From: Carboxylicivirga linearis
GTDB lineage: Bacteria; Bacteroidota; Bacteroidia; Bacteroidales; Marinilabiliaceae
Reading direction: 5' to 3'
NCBI RefSeq assembly: GCF_018271995.1
Contig: NZ_JAGUCO010000005.1
Span: 233,810-297,809 of the forward strand
DNA length: 64,000 bases
Positions 16,958-25,343 of the stretch are shown here, one piece after another; position 1 is the first letter of the stretch, and every line of letters starts with the position of its first letter. Made by a program: the position numbers and the translations under genes. The notes under the pieces were generated by a model, which did not search any database, was not told the origin of the DNA, and saw only the letters and a program-made list of their open reading frames with translations.

Positions 16958-17096
16958 GACGGAAGACCGGAGACGGAAGATATATTGATTATTATTCTTA
17001 TAATAGAATTCGCGTTGAATAGTATCAAACAAAACTTTCATTGGTTTATTGAAAAATTACGAATTGAAAATTAATGTCTGTCTTCGGTCTTCCGTC
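16958..17096. repeat. Inverted repeat between pheT and surE
   Basis: A 17-base arm GACGGAAGACCGGAGAC (16958-16974) recurs inverted at 17080-17096 with one mismatch. The arms flank about 105 AT-rich bases without a coding frame. The left arm is followed by a second GACGGAAGA. The form recalls a small miniature element or recombination remnant, but no target duplication is obvious. Confidence 0.5.
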
Positions 17097-17123
17097 TTAT
17101 TTAGGATGTTTTTCTGGTAGTCT

Positions 17124-17154
17124 TTTGTAGCTATTTTAACAATACATATCTTTG
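17124..17154 (+). promoter_or_regulatory. surE promoter
   Basis: TTTG (17124-17127), exactly 19 bases, then TATCTTTG (17147-17154). This is a full match to the Bacteroidota consensus and the best promoter in the window. It overlaps a TTG that would otherwise extend surE, so the ATG at 17176 is the start. Confidence 0.75.
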
Positions 17155-17175
17155 AAGACTAAAGAAAATAGAATA

Positions 17176-17952
17176 ATGCAAAAAGCTTCGGACGGAAAGC
17201 CCTTAATATTGGTTACCAATGACGATGGTATTAAGGCAGGTGGTTTAGTAGCATTGGTAAATATGTTAACCGAGCTGGGTGATGTGGTGGTGGTAGCACC
17301 AAATCAGTCGTATTCAGGTATGTCGCATGCCATAACGGTCAATCATCCGTTATATGCCAAAAAGGTTAGGGAAAAGAAACACCTAACAGTTTACAAGGTT
17401 AACGGCACTCCTGTTGATTGTGTGAAATTAGCCATCAATCAATTGCTAGAAAAAAAGCCGGATCTGGTTGTTTCAGGTATAAACCATGGATCTAACTCCA
17501 GTATTAGCTTACATTATTCCGGAACGTTGGGAGCAGCTCGTGAAGGAGCGTTAAGTCAGGTTCCGTCCATTGGTTTATCATTGTTGGATTATAGTTACGA
17601 AGCCGATTTTTCAGAAGCTGTTGTTTACGCTCGAAAAGTAGTTGAAAAAGTTCTGCAAAACGGTTTACCTGCAGGTTCTTATTTAAACGTAAACGTGCCG
17701 GAAGTATCTCCTTTAAAAGGTTTGAAAGTGGTGCGTCAGGCGAATGGTAAGTGGGTTGAAGATTTTATTGAACGAACTGACCCGCGTGGCAGAACCTATT
17801 ATTGGTTAACCGGTCGTTTCGAAAATCTGGAGCCCGATGCAACAGATACCGATGAATACGCACTGTCGCAAGGATATGTGTCTCTTGTTCCTTGTCATCT
17901 TGATTCAACTGATCATGAATTGATTCCTCAACTGAAAGAATATGAATTGTAA
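17176..17952 (+). CDS. surE: 5'/3'-nucleotidase SurE
   Basis: SurE is a metal-dependent nucleoside monophosphatase linked to survival under stress. The 258-residue protein begins with ILVTNDDGI (metal-binding Asp pair), then VVAPNQSYSGMSHAIT (metal-ligand Ser/Asn region) and VSGINHGSNSS...YSGTLGAAREG, all diagnostic. The ATG at 17176 is used because the upstream TTG lies in the promoter. The 3' end overlaps the next small membrane gene by 11 bases, and lpxB follows. These genes, and perhaps gldF-gldG, look like one transcript. Confidence 0.96.
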   Translation: MQKASDGKPLILVTNDDGIKAGGLVALVNMLTELGDVVVVAPNQSYSGMSHAITVNHPLYAKKVREKKHLTVYKVNGTPVDCVKLAINQLLEKKPDLVVSGINHGSNSSISLHYSGTLGAAREGALSQVPSIGLSLLDYSYEADFSEAVVYARKVVEKVLQNGLPAGSYLNVNVPEVSPLKGLKVVRQANGKWVEDFIERTDPRGRTYYWLTGRFENLEPDATDTDEYALSQGYVSLVPCHLDSTDHELIPQLKEYEL

Positions 17953-18238
17953 ATGCAATAAGTTGATAATTGGACTAATTGTGGGCCTTGTAGTGCCTGT
18001 ATTAATGTCAGTATTGTTATATCATTCACTATATCATGGCGAAAAAACATACTGGCCTTTTTTGCACGAACTGGTCCGCATGGGTAATATTGGAAAATTA
18101 TTAAGTATAAGCGTTCTGCCAAATCTTATCATCTTTTTTATTGCTGTTAATAAAGAGCGTTTGCTGGCAGCCAGAGGAATAGTAACAGCAACATTGGTTT
18201 ACGCTGTTGTTGTCATCATTTTTAAATTTATGTTGTAA
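17942..18238 (+). CDS. Small three-helix membrane protein
   Basis: This 98-residue protein is almost entirely hydrophobic, with likely transmembrane segments at about 8-28, 50-67 and 77-97. The short Cys- and Lys-containing N-terminus (MNCKCNK) is probably cytoplasmic. It overlaps the 3' end of surE by 11 bases and precedes lpxB by 24, so translation is probably coupled to surE. I do not recognise a family. The position between surE and lpxB suggests a conserved hypothetical of that operon. Confidence 0.7.
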   Translation: MNCKCNKLIIGLIVGLVVPVLMSVLLYHSLYHGEKTYWPFLHELVRMGNIGKLLSISVLPNLIIFFIAVNKERLLAARGIVTATLVYAVVVIIFKFML

Positions 18239-18262
18239 ACCTATCATACAAAGATATAATAC

Positions 18263-19405
18263 ATGCGATATTATTTAATTGCAGGTGAGGCTTCGGGCGA
18301 TTTACATGCCTCAAACTTAATGAAAGCCTTTAAAGAAAAGGATCAAGAGGCTGAATTTAGATATTGGGGTGGCGATTTAATGGAAGCGCAGGGGGGTACT
18401 CTGGTGCGTCATTATAAAGATACTGCTGTGATGGGGGCCTGGGATGTACTGATGAACCTTGGCAAGATCAAAGAGAATTTTGCTTTGTGCCAGAAGGATT
18501 TGATGGAATACAATCCGGATGTATTAATATTGGTCGACTACGCTGGATTTAACTTACGCATGGCTAAATTCGCTCATCAGCATAACATATTGGTTTATTA
18601 TTATATCTCACCAAAGGTATGGGCCTGGAATCAAAGTCGCGTTAAGAAAATAAAAGCATCTGTAGATCGTATGTTTACCATTCTTCCATTTGAAAAGAAG
18701 TTTTTTGAAGAACATGGAGTGGATGTAAAATACAGTGGTAATCCGGTTTTGGATGCCATACATAATCGCCCTAATAAAGAGGAGTCCTTCCAAACTTTTA
18801 TTGAACGAAATCAGTTGGATGAAAGACCCAAAGTAGCCTTGTTGGCTGGTAGTAGGATGGGGGAGATTAATTACAATCTGCCCGATATGCTAAAAATGGT
18901 TGAGAAATTTCCGCAATATCAGTTTGTCATTGCAGGAGCTCCTTCTTTTTCAAAGGATGATTATCAACCTTTTATTGAAGGAATGGATGTGGCTGTGGTG
19001 AGTAGTCAAACCTACGAATTAGTCCAGAATTCCAGGGCGGCATTGGTTACCTCCGGGACTGCAACGCTGGAAACAGCCTTGTTAAACTGTCCACAAGTAG
19101 TTTGTTATAAAATGTGGGGTGGTGGATTTACCGATTTTGTTGCGAAAAAGATATTGATTAAGGTTGCCTATATTTCGTTAGTCAATCTAATACTCGATAA
19201 AGAGGCAGTTAAAGAGTTGTTTCAAAAAGCTTTTAGCCTTGAGAAGCTTGAAAATGAATTAAGTGCTTTGCTAGAAGATTCACCGCAACGAAAGCAAATG
19301 TTGTTAGATTACGTAGAACTGCACCGTATTATGGGTGGTCCCGGTTCCAGCATGAAAACAGCTACTTTAATGTTAGAATCATTGAAAATAGATAAAGAAA
19401 AATAG
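18263..19405 (+). CDS. lpxB: Lipid-A-disaccharide synthase LpxB
   Basis: LpxB is the GT19 glycosyltransferase that joins UDP-diacylglucosamine to lipid X, giving the lipid A disaccharide at the inner face of the cytoplasmic membrane. The 380-residue length is normal. Family motifs include YLIAGEASGDLHASNLM at the N-terminus, LILVDYAGFNLRMAKFAH, YYISPKVWAWNQSRVKKIK, LLAGSRMGEINYNLP and VTSGTATLETALLNCPQV for the nucleotide-sugar site. It ends four bases before gldF, so it is probably co-transcribed with surE upstream and gldFG downstream. Confidence 0.96.
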   Translation: MRYYLIAGEASGDLHASNLMKAFKEKDQEAEFRYWGGDLMEAQGGTLVRHYKDTAVMGAWDVLMNLGKIKENFALCQKDLMEYNPDVLILVDYAGFNLRMAKFAHQHNILVYYYISPKVWAWNQSRVKKIKASVDRMFTILPFEKKFFEEHGVDVKYSGNPVLDAIHNRPNKEESFQTFIERNQLDERPKVALLAGSRMGEINYNLPDMLKMVEKFPQYQFVIAGAPSFSKDDYQPFIEGMDVAVVSSQTYELVQNSRAALVTSGTATLETALLNCPQVVCYKMWGGGFTDFVAKKILIKVAYISLVNLILDKEAVKELFQKAFSLEKLENELSALLEDSPQRKQMLLDYVELHRIMGGPGSSMKTATLMLESLKIDKEK

Positions 19406-19409
19406 AAAG

Positions 19410-20141
19410 ATGACGGCAATATTAAAACGCGAGATTTCTTCCTTTTTCAGTTCCATAACCGGAGCTCTAGTGGTTTCTGTATTTTTGTTGATTACTGGTT
19501 TATTTATCTGGGTAATTCCGGGTGATTTAAATCTGATATTTGGTGAATATGCCACTCTGGAATCTTTGTTTTATCTGGCACCATGGGTGTATTTGTTTCT
19601 GGTACCTGCAGTGACGATGAGATTGTTTGCCGATGAAAAAAAGGCGGGTACGCTTGATTTATTATTGACACGACCTATCTCTACTTTTCAGATTGTATGG
19701 GCTAAGTTTTTGGCAGGGTTAGTGGTTGTAATTATTAGCTTACTACCAACCTTTATCTATTTTTATTCGGTTTACCAGTTAGGAAATCCTGTTGGAAATA
19801 TTGATATGGGAGGCACCTGGGGATCATATATAGGATTATTCTTTTTGGCAACCATTTACGTTGCAATTGGTACTTTTTCATCAGCCTTGAGCGATAATCA
19901 GGTAGTTGCTTTTGTTATTGCCGTTGTGTTGAGCTTTATTTTTTATACTGGTTTTGATTCCATCTCATCAATACAAGGACTGAAAGGTATTTCAGAAATG
20001 ATTCGTCAGTTGGGCATTGATGCTCATTATAGTTCGTTGAGCAGAGGAGTGGTTGATTCACGCGATGTGATTTATTTCCTCTCTGTGGTATTTGCCTTTT
20101 TATATTTCACAAAAATGAAATTATCAACCAAGAAAAACTAA
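19410..20141 (+). CDS. gldF: Gliding-type ABC permease GldF
   Basis: This 243-residue ABC-2 type permease has six predicted membrane helices and the family segments MRLFADEKKAGTLDLLLTRPI and FSSALSDNQVVAF. In Flavobacterium johnsoniae GldF works with GldA and GldG and is needed for gliding. The gene sits four bases after lpxB and is followed by gldG. The matching ATPase is not in this operon; a GldA-like ATPase lies 7 kb downstream beside a second, paralogous set. Whether this organism glides cannot be told: the GldK/L/M/N motor genes are not in the window. Confidence 0.88.
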   Translation: MTAILKREISSFFSSITGALVVSVFLLITGLFIWVIPGDLNLIFGEYATLESLFYLAPWVYLFLVPAVTMRLFADEKKAGTLDLLLTRPISTFQIVWAKFLAGLVVVIISLLPTFIYFYSVYQLGNPVGNIDMGGTWGSYIGLFFLATIYVAIGTFSSALSDNQVVAFVIAVVLSFIFYTGFDSISSIQGLKGISEMIRQLGIDAHYSSLSRGVVDSRDVIYFLSVVFAFLYFTKMKLSTKKN

Positions 20142-20164
20142 CATCTAACGAAATTGAATAACCA

Positions 20165-21853
20165 ATGAAATTCAGTATAAAAGCCATTTCTCAAATACTT
20201 ATTTTAATTGCCAGTTTGGTAATTGTTAATTTTATTGCATCAAAGTGGTTTTTTCGTTTGGATTTAACTTCTGAGAAACGACATACCCTTTCTTCAACAT
20301 CGGTTAATTTTCTCGAAGAACTTCCTTCCGAAGTTTTGGTGAAAGTTTATTTAACTGGAGACCTGAATGTAGGATTTCAGAAACTGTCGAAGGCGTCACG
20401 GGAAATGTTGGAGGAGTTTCAGAGTGTGGCAGATAGTAAAGTAGACTTTCGTTTTATTGACCCGAATGAAGGTATTGAAAAAGAAAAGAAGGCATTGCTG
20501 GAACAATTACGAGAATATGGTTTTGAGGCTCAGCCAGTTTTTGAAAATGCCGAAGACGGACGTCAGATTCAATCATATGTTTTTCCGTATGCATTAGTCA
20601 ATTTTGAGGATCGAATTATAGGGGTTAATCTTTTGGAGAATATTCCAGGTTATGGTGGTGCTGAGAACTTAAATATTTCTATTGAAAGCCTTGAATACAA
20701 ATTTACAGATGCCTTGCGTAGGTTAACATCAAACGAAAAACCAAAAGTAGCTTTTCTGGAAGGTCATGGTGAACTGGATGAGTTGGATGTAATTGAAGCT
20801 ACTGATGCGCTTTCGCATTATTACCAGGTTGATCGGGGACGTTTAGGTACGGATGTTGAAATTCTGAATGACTATAAAGCTGTTATAATTGCAAAACCGT
20901 CTAAGAAATTTTCTGAAAAAGATAAGTTTATATTAGATCAGTACATGATGAACGGTGGTCGTTTGTTATATCTGATTGATGCCGTTAATATAACACTCGA
21001 TACTTTAAGAAAAGAACCTCAAACCCTTGGTTTGTATAACGATGTTAATCTGGATGATCAATTGTTCAAATACGGCATCAGAGTGAATCCTGTTTTAGTA
21101 GAAGATATTCAGGCGGGAAGAATTCTGATTAATGCCCAACCTGATGGACAACCTAAATTGGTTCCGGTGCCTTGGTTGTACAGTCCTTTGCTTATTCCAT
21201 CATCAAATCACCCGGTAAGTCGTAATATTAACTTTGTGCGAGGTGATTTTACCTGTACCATCGATACGGTTGGTACAGATCTGAATTTGAAACGAACAGT
21301 ATTGCTTCATACTTCGCGTTATACTAAAGTTAATGGTACGCCTGTTTTGGTAAGTATGGCCGATTTTAATAAAAAGCCTGTTCAGTCGGAATTTAATCAA
21401 TCAAATATGCCAGCGGCTATTATGCAGGAAGGAGTTTTTCCTTCTGTATTTCAAAATAGACAAATTCCCAGGGAGTTGAATTACTCATCTTCAAAAGTAA
21501 AAGATAGCAGCGTACCAACACGCATGATGGTTATAGCCGATGGGGATATTATTCGAAATAATGTGCGATTTAAAGAGAGTAATCCACGAATTAGTCCATT
21601 GGGTTATGATGAAGGCTCTCAACAGATTTATGGTAACAAAGATTTTATTGTTAATGCCGTTAATTATTTGTGCGATGATGATGGATGGATGCAATTGCGT
21701 GGCCGACATTTAACACTGCGACTTCTTGACAGGGCCAGGTTATCTCAAGGAACAACTGGTTGGAAATGGGTGAATGTAGCAATACCTGTTCTATTAGTCG
21801 TAATTGGTAGTTTGGTGTTTATTATTATTCGGAAAAAAAGGTTCGGAAAATAG
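20165..21853 (+). CDS. gldG: Gliding-type ABC accessory protein GldG
   Basis: This 562-residue protein has an N-terminal membrane segment (about 7-27), a large extracytoplasmic ABC_transp_aux/DUF4350-type domain and a C-terminal membrane segment (about 535-555, VAIPVLLVVIGSLVFIII). Typical GldG landmarks are RLDLTSEKRHTLSSTS near the start, FIDPNEGIEKEKKALLEQL and KVAFLEGHGELDELDV. It follows gldF by 23 bases. Together they form the membrane part of a GldAFG transporter of unknown substrate. No terminator is evident before dnaN. Confidence 0.88.
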   Translation: MKFSIKAISQILILIASLVIVNFIASKWFFRLDLTSEKRHTLSSTSVNFLEELPSEVLVKVYLTGDLNVGFQKLSKASREMLEEFQSVADSKVDFRFIDPNEGIEKEKKALLEQLREYGFEAQPVFENAEDGRQIQSYVFPYALVNFEDRIIGVNLLENIPGYGGAENLNISIESLEYKFTDALRRLTSNEKPKVAFLEGHGELDELDVIEATDALSHYYQVDRGRLGTDVEILNDYKAVIIAKPSKKFSEKDKFILDQYMMNGGRLLYLIDAVNITLDTLRKEPQTLGLYNDVNLDDQLFKYGIRVNPVLVEDIQAGRILINAQPDGQPKLVPVPWLYSPLLIPSSNHPVSRNINFVRGDFTCTIDTVGTDLNLKRTVLLHTSRYTKVNGTPVLVSMADFNKKPVQSEFNQSNMPAAIMQEGVFPSVFQNRQIPRELNYSSSKVKDSSVPTRMMVIADGDIIRNNVRFKESNPRISPLGYDEGSQQIYGNKDFIVNAVNYLCDDDGWMQLRGRHLTLRLLDRARLSQGTTGWKWVNVAIPVLLVVIGSLVFIIIRKKRFGK

Positions 21854-22013
21854 CTTTATCTGGAGTTTTTAATAACTCTCAGATTTTGTTAAAAACTTAT
21901 GAAAAAAGAATATCGAAGTATCTTTTCAGGTGTGCGTATTTTAGTATCTTTCGGCTTGGAATCAGATATGAATAAAAGATTTTATTAATCTGTCTAATTA
22001 TCTGTTTTTTTGA

Positions 22014-22021
22014 TATATTTG
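22014..22021 (+). promoter_or_regulatory. -7 box of dnaN
   Basis: TATATTTG, an exact TAnnTTTG match 24 bases before the dnaN ATG. The -33 element is weak (TCTG about 21 bases upstream). Confidence 0.5.
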
Positions 22022-22045
22022 ATAAAAACTTAAATATTAGAATAA

Positions 22046-23173
22046 ATGAAATTTGTAGTTTCCAGTACAGACTTACTTTCGCACCTACAGGCTATTAGTC
22101 GTGTAATAAGTAACAAAAGTACTTTACCTATCCTCGATAATTTTTTATTCGACTTAAAAGATGGCAAGCTGGTATTAACAGCTTCAGATTTAGAAGTAAC
22201 AATGGTAACTTCATTGGATCTGGAAAATTCAGAAGGGGAAGGTATTATTGCTTTACCTTCACGTATTTTGCTGGAAACGCTGAAGAAATTTCCTGAACAA
22301 CCATTGAACTTCGATATTAACATGGAAAATTTTGCCGTTGATATCGTTACCGAAAAAGGTAAATTTAGTGTGGTTGGGCAAAATGGTGAAGACTTTCCAG
22401 AGTTGCCGGAATTGGATGCAGATAAGAGTTCAAACCTTCAGGTTCCCGTTGACTTGCTTCAGGTGGGTATCAATAAAACATTATTTGCCACAGCCGACGA
22501 TGAGCTTCGTCCGGTGATGAATGGTATTTTGGTTGAGTTGTCACAAGAGAGTATGACATTCGTAGCTTCCGACTCGCATAAGTTGGTTCGTTATCGTCGT
22601 TTGGATGCCAAAACTGAGTTTGAAGCATCTTTTATCTTGCCTAAAAAACCAGCCGGATTATTAAAGAACGTATTGCCGAAAGAATCAGGCGATGTTGTTG
22701 TTGAATTTGACGATAAAAACGCATTCTTTACTTTGCCTAACTATAAGTTGGTATGTCGTTTGGTTGAGGGCAATTACCCAAGTTATAACGCCGTAATTCC
22801 ACAAGATAATCCATATAAAGTAATTATTGATCGAAGCGAATTTCATAATACCTTAGGTCGTGTTTCTATCTTCTCTAATCAGGCAAGTAACCTGGTTAAG
22901 TTGAAGATGTCGAATAACGAATTAACGGTTTCGGCACAGGATATCGATTTTAGTATTTCTGCTTATGAACGTATTAGCTGTCAGTATGAAGGTGATGAAA
23001 TGGAAATTGGGTTTAAATCAGGTTTCTTAGCTGATATTTTAGATAACCTTAATTCGTCAGATGTTATTTTAGAATTATCAGATCCATCTCGTGCCGGTAT
23101 TTTACTACCTTTTGAGAATGGTGAAAACGAAGAAGAATTAATGCTTCTGATGCCAATGATGATTAACGTGTAA
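22046..23173 (+). CDS. dnaN: DNA polymerase III beta sliding clamp
   Basis: The 375-residue protein has the three repeated clamp domains (about 1-120, 128-245 and 246-375). Hallmarks are AISRVISNKSTLPILDNFL near the start, a central FVASDSHKLVRYR and the C-terminal ending LLMPMMINV. DnaN tethers DNA polymerase III and many repair proteins to DNA. It is not next to dnaA, as is usual in Bacteroidota, and no DnaA-box cluster is visible here. It has its own promoter and a strong terminator, so it is monocistronic. Confidence 0.97.
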   Translation: MKFVVSSTDLLSHLQAISRVISNKSTLPILDNFLFDLKDGKLVLTASDLEVTMVTSLDLENSEGEGIIALPSRILLETLKKFPEQPLNFDINMENFAVDIVTEKGKFSVVGQNGEDFPELPELDADKSSNLQVPVDLLQVGINKTLFATADDELRPVMNGILVELSQESMTFVASDSHKLVRYRRLDAKTEFEASFILPKKPAGLLKNVLPKESGDVVVEFDDKNAFFTLPNYKLVCRLVEGNYPSYNAVIPQDNPYKVIIDRSEFHNTLGRVSIFSNQASNLVKLKMSNNELTVSAQDIDFSISAYERISCQYEGDEMEIGFKSGFLADILDNLNSSDVILELSDPSRAGILLPFENGENEEELMLLMPMMINV

Positions 23174-23196
23174 TTGAAACATCATTCAATATATAC

Positions 23197-23230
23197 AATC
23201 CGCTTCTTCTAAAGGAGCGGATTTTTTTTG
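23197..23230 (+). terminator. dnaN terminator
   Basis: A 12-bp stem (23197-23208 with 23212-23223, one G-U), a 3-base loop and eight T. Confidence 0.92.
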
Positions 23231-23357
23231 CGAGCTCTATTACTATTTTAACTTTTCTTTAACTATGTTTAACCCAACATTAACCGAAAACATTTTATCT
23301 GTTTCATAAATTTGAATTATCAAAATGAGTTATTAACTGAGAATTAATTAAACAAAA

Positions 23358-23702
23358 ATGAAACGGTTTGGATTATTAATGCTAGTTGCAGTTTTTACGA
23401 GTGCGCTATCTATTGGTACATTCAATGTTTTAAAAGTGCAAAGTAAACGCATAACAGATACTGAATTAGTTTCTTCTACTTCTACTTCTTCACAAGGAGC
23501 TATTTCCAGTTTTAACAAACAAGGGGATGTTGTTGCGCCGGATTCTGAAGATATTTCGGTAAATGAAACTTTAGATGAAGGTCATTTTTCATCATTACAG
23601 CAGGCTTTTTATTGTTGTTATCATCAACAGGATTATCTCAAATCCTTTCATACCTGTTTCGATAATCATCCTTTTAGCGATATCTATCGCTCTTCGGTAT
23701 AG
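23358..23702 (+). CDS. Short exported or membrane-anchored protein, unknown
   Basis: This 114-residue protein begins with a hydrophobic signal or anchor (KRFGLLMLVAVFTSALSIGT). A Ser/Thr-rich linker (about 38-75) follows, then a short C-terminal domain with four Cys (FYCCYHQQDYLKSFHTCFD). The N-terminus resembles the signal anchor of Bacteroidota DegQ/HtrA proteases, but nothing after it looks like a trypsin fold. It may therefore be an unrelated protein or a reduced remnant. It is AT-rich like its neighbours and preceded by a TAAATTTG box at about 23316. Function unknown. Confidence 0.5.
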   Translation: MKRFGLLMLVAVFTSALSIGTFNVLKVQSKRITDTELVSSTSTSSQGAISSFNKQGDVVAPDSEDISVNETLDEGHFSSLQQAFYCCYHQQDYLKSFHTCFDNHPFSDIYRSSV

Positions 23703-23781
23703 TAGAATCAACCCGATTTACATATCATTTCAAGTATTGTATTTAGGATAAGTTTTGTTTAACCTTTTAACGTTTAAAGCT

Positions 23782-23982
23782 ATGTTAGAATGTTGTAAAA
23801 CTGTTTTGAATGGTGTTCATGCAGATAAGTTTTTGTTTCGCAAAGAGCTTATTAAATCACTCTCGTGGCTAAATGCCAAAGATCAACAAGAACTTCAGAC
23901 TTGGGTGCGCAATCATTTCTATAGCGAACATGCAGATGTAATTGAAGAGATATTAAATACCAAGTACAATTTTGCTTCATAA
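23782..23982 (+). CDS. Small soluble helical protein, unknown
   Basis: This 66-residue protein from the ATG at 23782 (a TTG extension to 23755 is less likely) is predicted helical and charged. It begins MLECCKTVLNGVHADKFLF and continues with KELIKSLSWLNAKDQQELQTW. No signal peptide or membrane segment. The pattern recalls small conserved regulatory proteins of Bacteroidota, but I recognise no family. It is followed by about 209 bases without features. Confidence 0.5.
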   Translation: MLECCKTVLNGVHADKFLFRKELIKSLSWLNAKDQQELQTWVRNHFYSEHADVIEEILNTKYNFAS

Positions 23983-24191
23983 TTAAGTCTTGATTAGTAT
24001 GTGCTGTTAATAGACAGTGCATGCTGTAAAGATGATCTTCTTATCCTAATGGGATCATAAATGCTGATGATTATTCCAAGGGGTAATTATGTCCGTATGT
24101 TAATGAATTCTTGTGCTAAATCGACTGAAAATCAATTCTGTCAATAGACAAATCCTATTTTATTAATTAAAATCTTTTAAGGAGAGTTAAA

Positions 24192-25340
24192 ATGAAAAAT
24201 TTTCACTTCTATCTAAAACTGATGCTGGTATTAGTATTAATGTTGCCCATCCAACAAATCATTTCGGCATCCAACATTAATGTTGAATTATACACACCGT
24301 TTACAAAGGTGTCGGTTGCGCCCGGAAGTACCGTGAATTACAAGATAGATGTAATCAATAACGGGGATCAAACAGTAAATGAAAATATAGGTATTAGAAG
24401 TATTCCCCGCTCGTGGACACACACGCTTACAGCGAGTGGATTAAATGTAAATAAGGTTGCCGTCTTAGGGAATGAGAAGAAAACGCTTGATTTGAAGGTG
24501 GAAGTTCCATTTAAAGTTCGTAAGGGGTATTATACTTTTTATGCTAAAATGGGCGATGAGGTGAGTTTACCTTTAACGATTAATGTTACTACAGCCGGTT
24601 CAAACGAAACTCAGTTAAGCTGCGAGCAAAAAAACATGGAAGGAACATCTAAGTCAAATTTTAACTTTAGTGCTGTTCTAAAAAACAAAACACCCAACAA
24701 ACAAAACTATGCTTTAATGGCATCTCCTCCCAAAGGATGGAAAGTGGTTATTAAGCCCAATCATAAGCAAGCTACGTCTACTGAAGTTGAGCCCAACGCA
24801 ACCAAAACAATAACCTATGATGTGAAACCACCTTATAATGTAAAGGCAGGAACTTATAAAATACCTGTTCGTGCAGTGTCGGGATCTACATCAGCTGACA
24901 TGGAGTTGGAAGTTGTAATAACCGGAACCTATGAAATGACATTTACTACCCCCAGTGGCTTGTTAAGTGCAAATACAACTGCCGGAGATGAAAAAAAAAT
25001 AGAACTATTAGTTAAAAATACTGGTTCAACTCAACTAAAAGATATAGAATTATCTTCTGTCAAACCTAAAAACTGGGAAGTAACATTTGATAAAACAAAA
25101 ATTGAAAGTCTGGAACCGGGAAAATCTTCAACAGTTTATGCAACTATCAAGGCTGGTAAGAAATCCATACCTGGAGATTATGTTACTAAAATAAAAGCCA
25201 AAACCTCAGAAGTAAATCACGAAATATCTTTCAGAGTAATGGTTAAAACACCCATGTTAATGGGGTGGTTAGGTATAGTTATTATTCTGTTAGCGGTTGG
25301 TGGAATTTGGTTCTTGATCAGAAAATTTGGCAGGAGGTAA
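24192..25340 (+). CDS. NEW3-domain membrane-anchored protein of an ABC system
   Basis: This 382-residue protein has a signal peptide (about 1-26) and three Ig-like NEW3-type domains (about 30-135, 140-240, 248-350). Repeated landmarks are VAPGSTVNYKIDVINNGDQT, FNFSAVLKNKTPNKQNY and KKIELLVKNTGSTQLKDIEL. A C-terminal membrane helix (about 357-377) and a short basic tail follow. The Ig domains are therefore extracytoplasmic, tethered to the inner membrane. The gene is directly followed, four bases after its stop, by an ABC ATPase and permease, so it is probably an accessory or substrate-contact subunit. An AAGGAG sequence precedes the ATG, unusual for this phylum. Confidence 0.8.
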   Translation: MKNFHFYLKLMLVLVLMLPIQQIISASNINVELYTPFTKVSVAPGSTVNYKIDVINNGDQTVNENIGIRSIPRSWTHTLTASGLNVNKVAVLGNEKKTLDLKVEVPFKVRKGYYTFYAKMGDEVSLPLTINVTTAGSNETQLSCEQKNMEGTSKSNFNFSAVLKNKTPNKQNYALMASPPKGWKVVIKPNHKQATSTEVEPNATKTITYDVKPPYNVKAGTYKIPVRAVSGSTSADMELEVVITGTYEMTFTTPSGLLSANTTAGDEKKIELLVKNTGSTQLKDIELSSVKPKNWEVTFDKTKIESLEPGKSSTVYATIKAGKKSIPGDYVTKIKAKTSEVNHEISFRVMVKTPMLMGWLGIVIILLAVGGIWFLIRKFGRR

Positions 25341-25343
25341 GAT

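Noticed and set aside
22046..23173. Replication origin near dnaN
   Set aside because: dnaA, rpmH or gidA are not adjacent and no cluster of DnaA boxes is visible; dnaN is commonly separate from the origin in this phylum.
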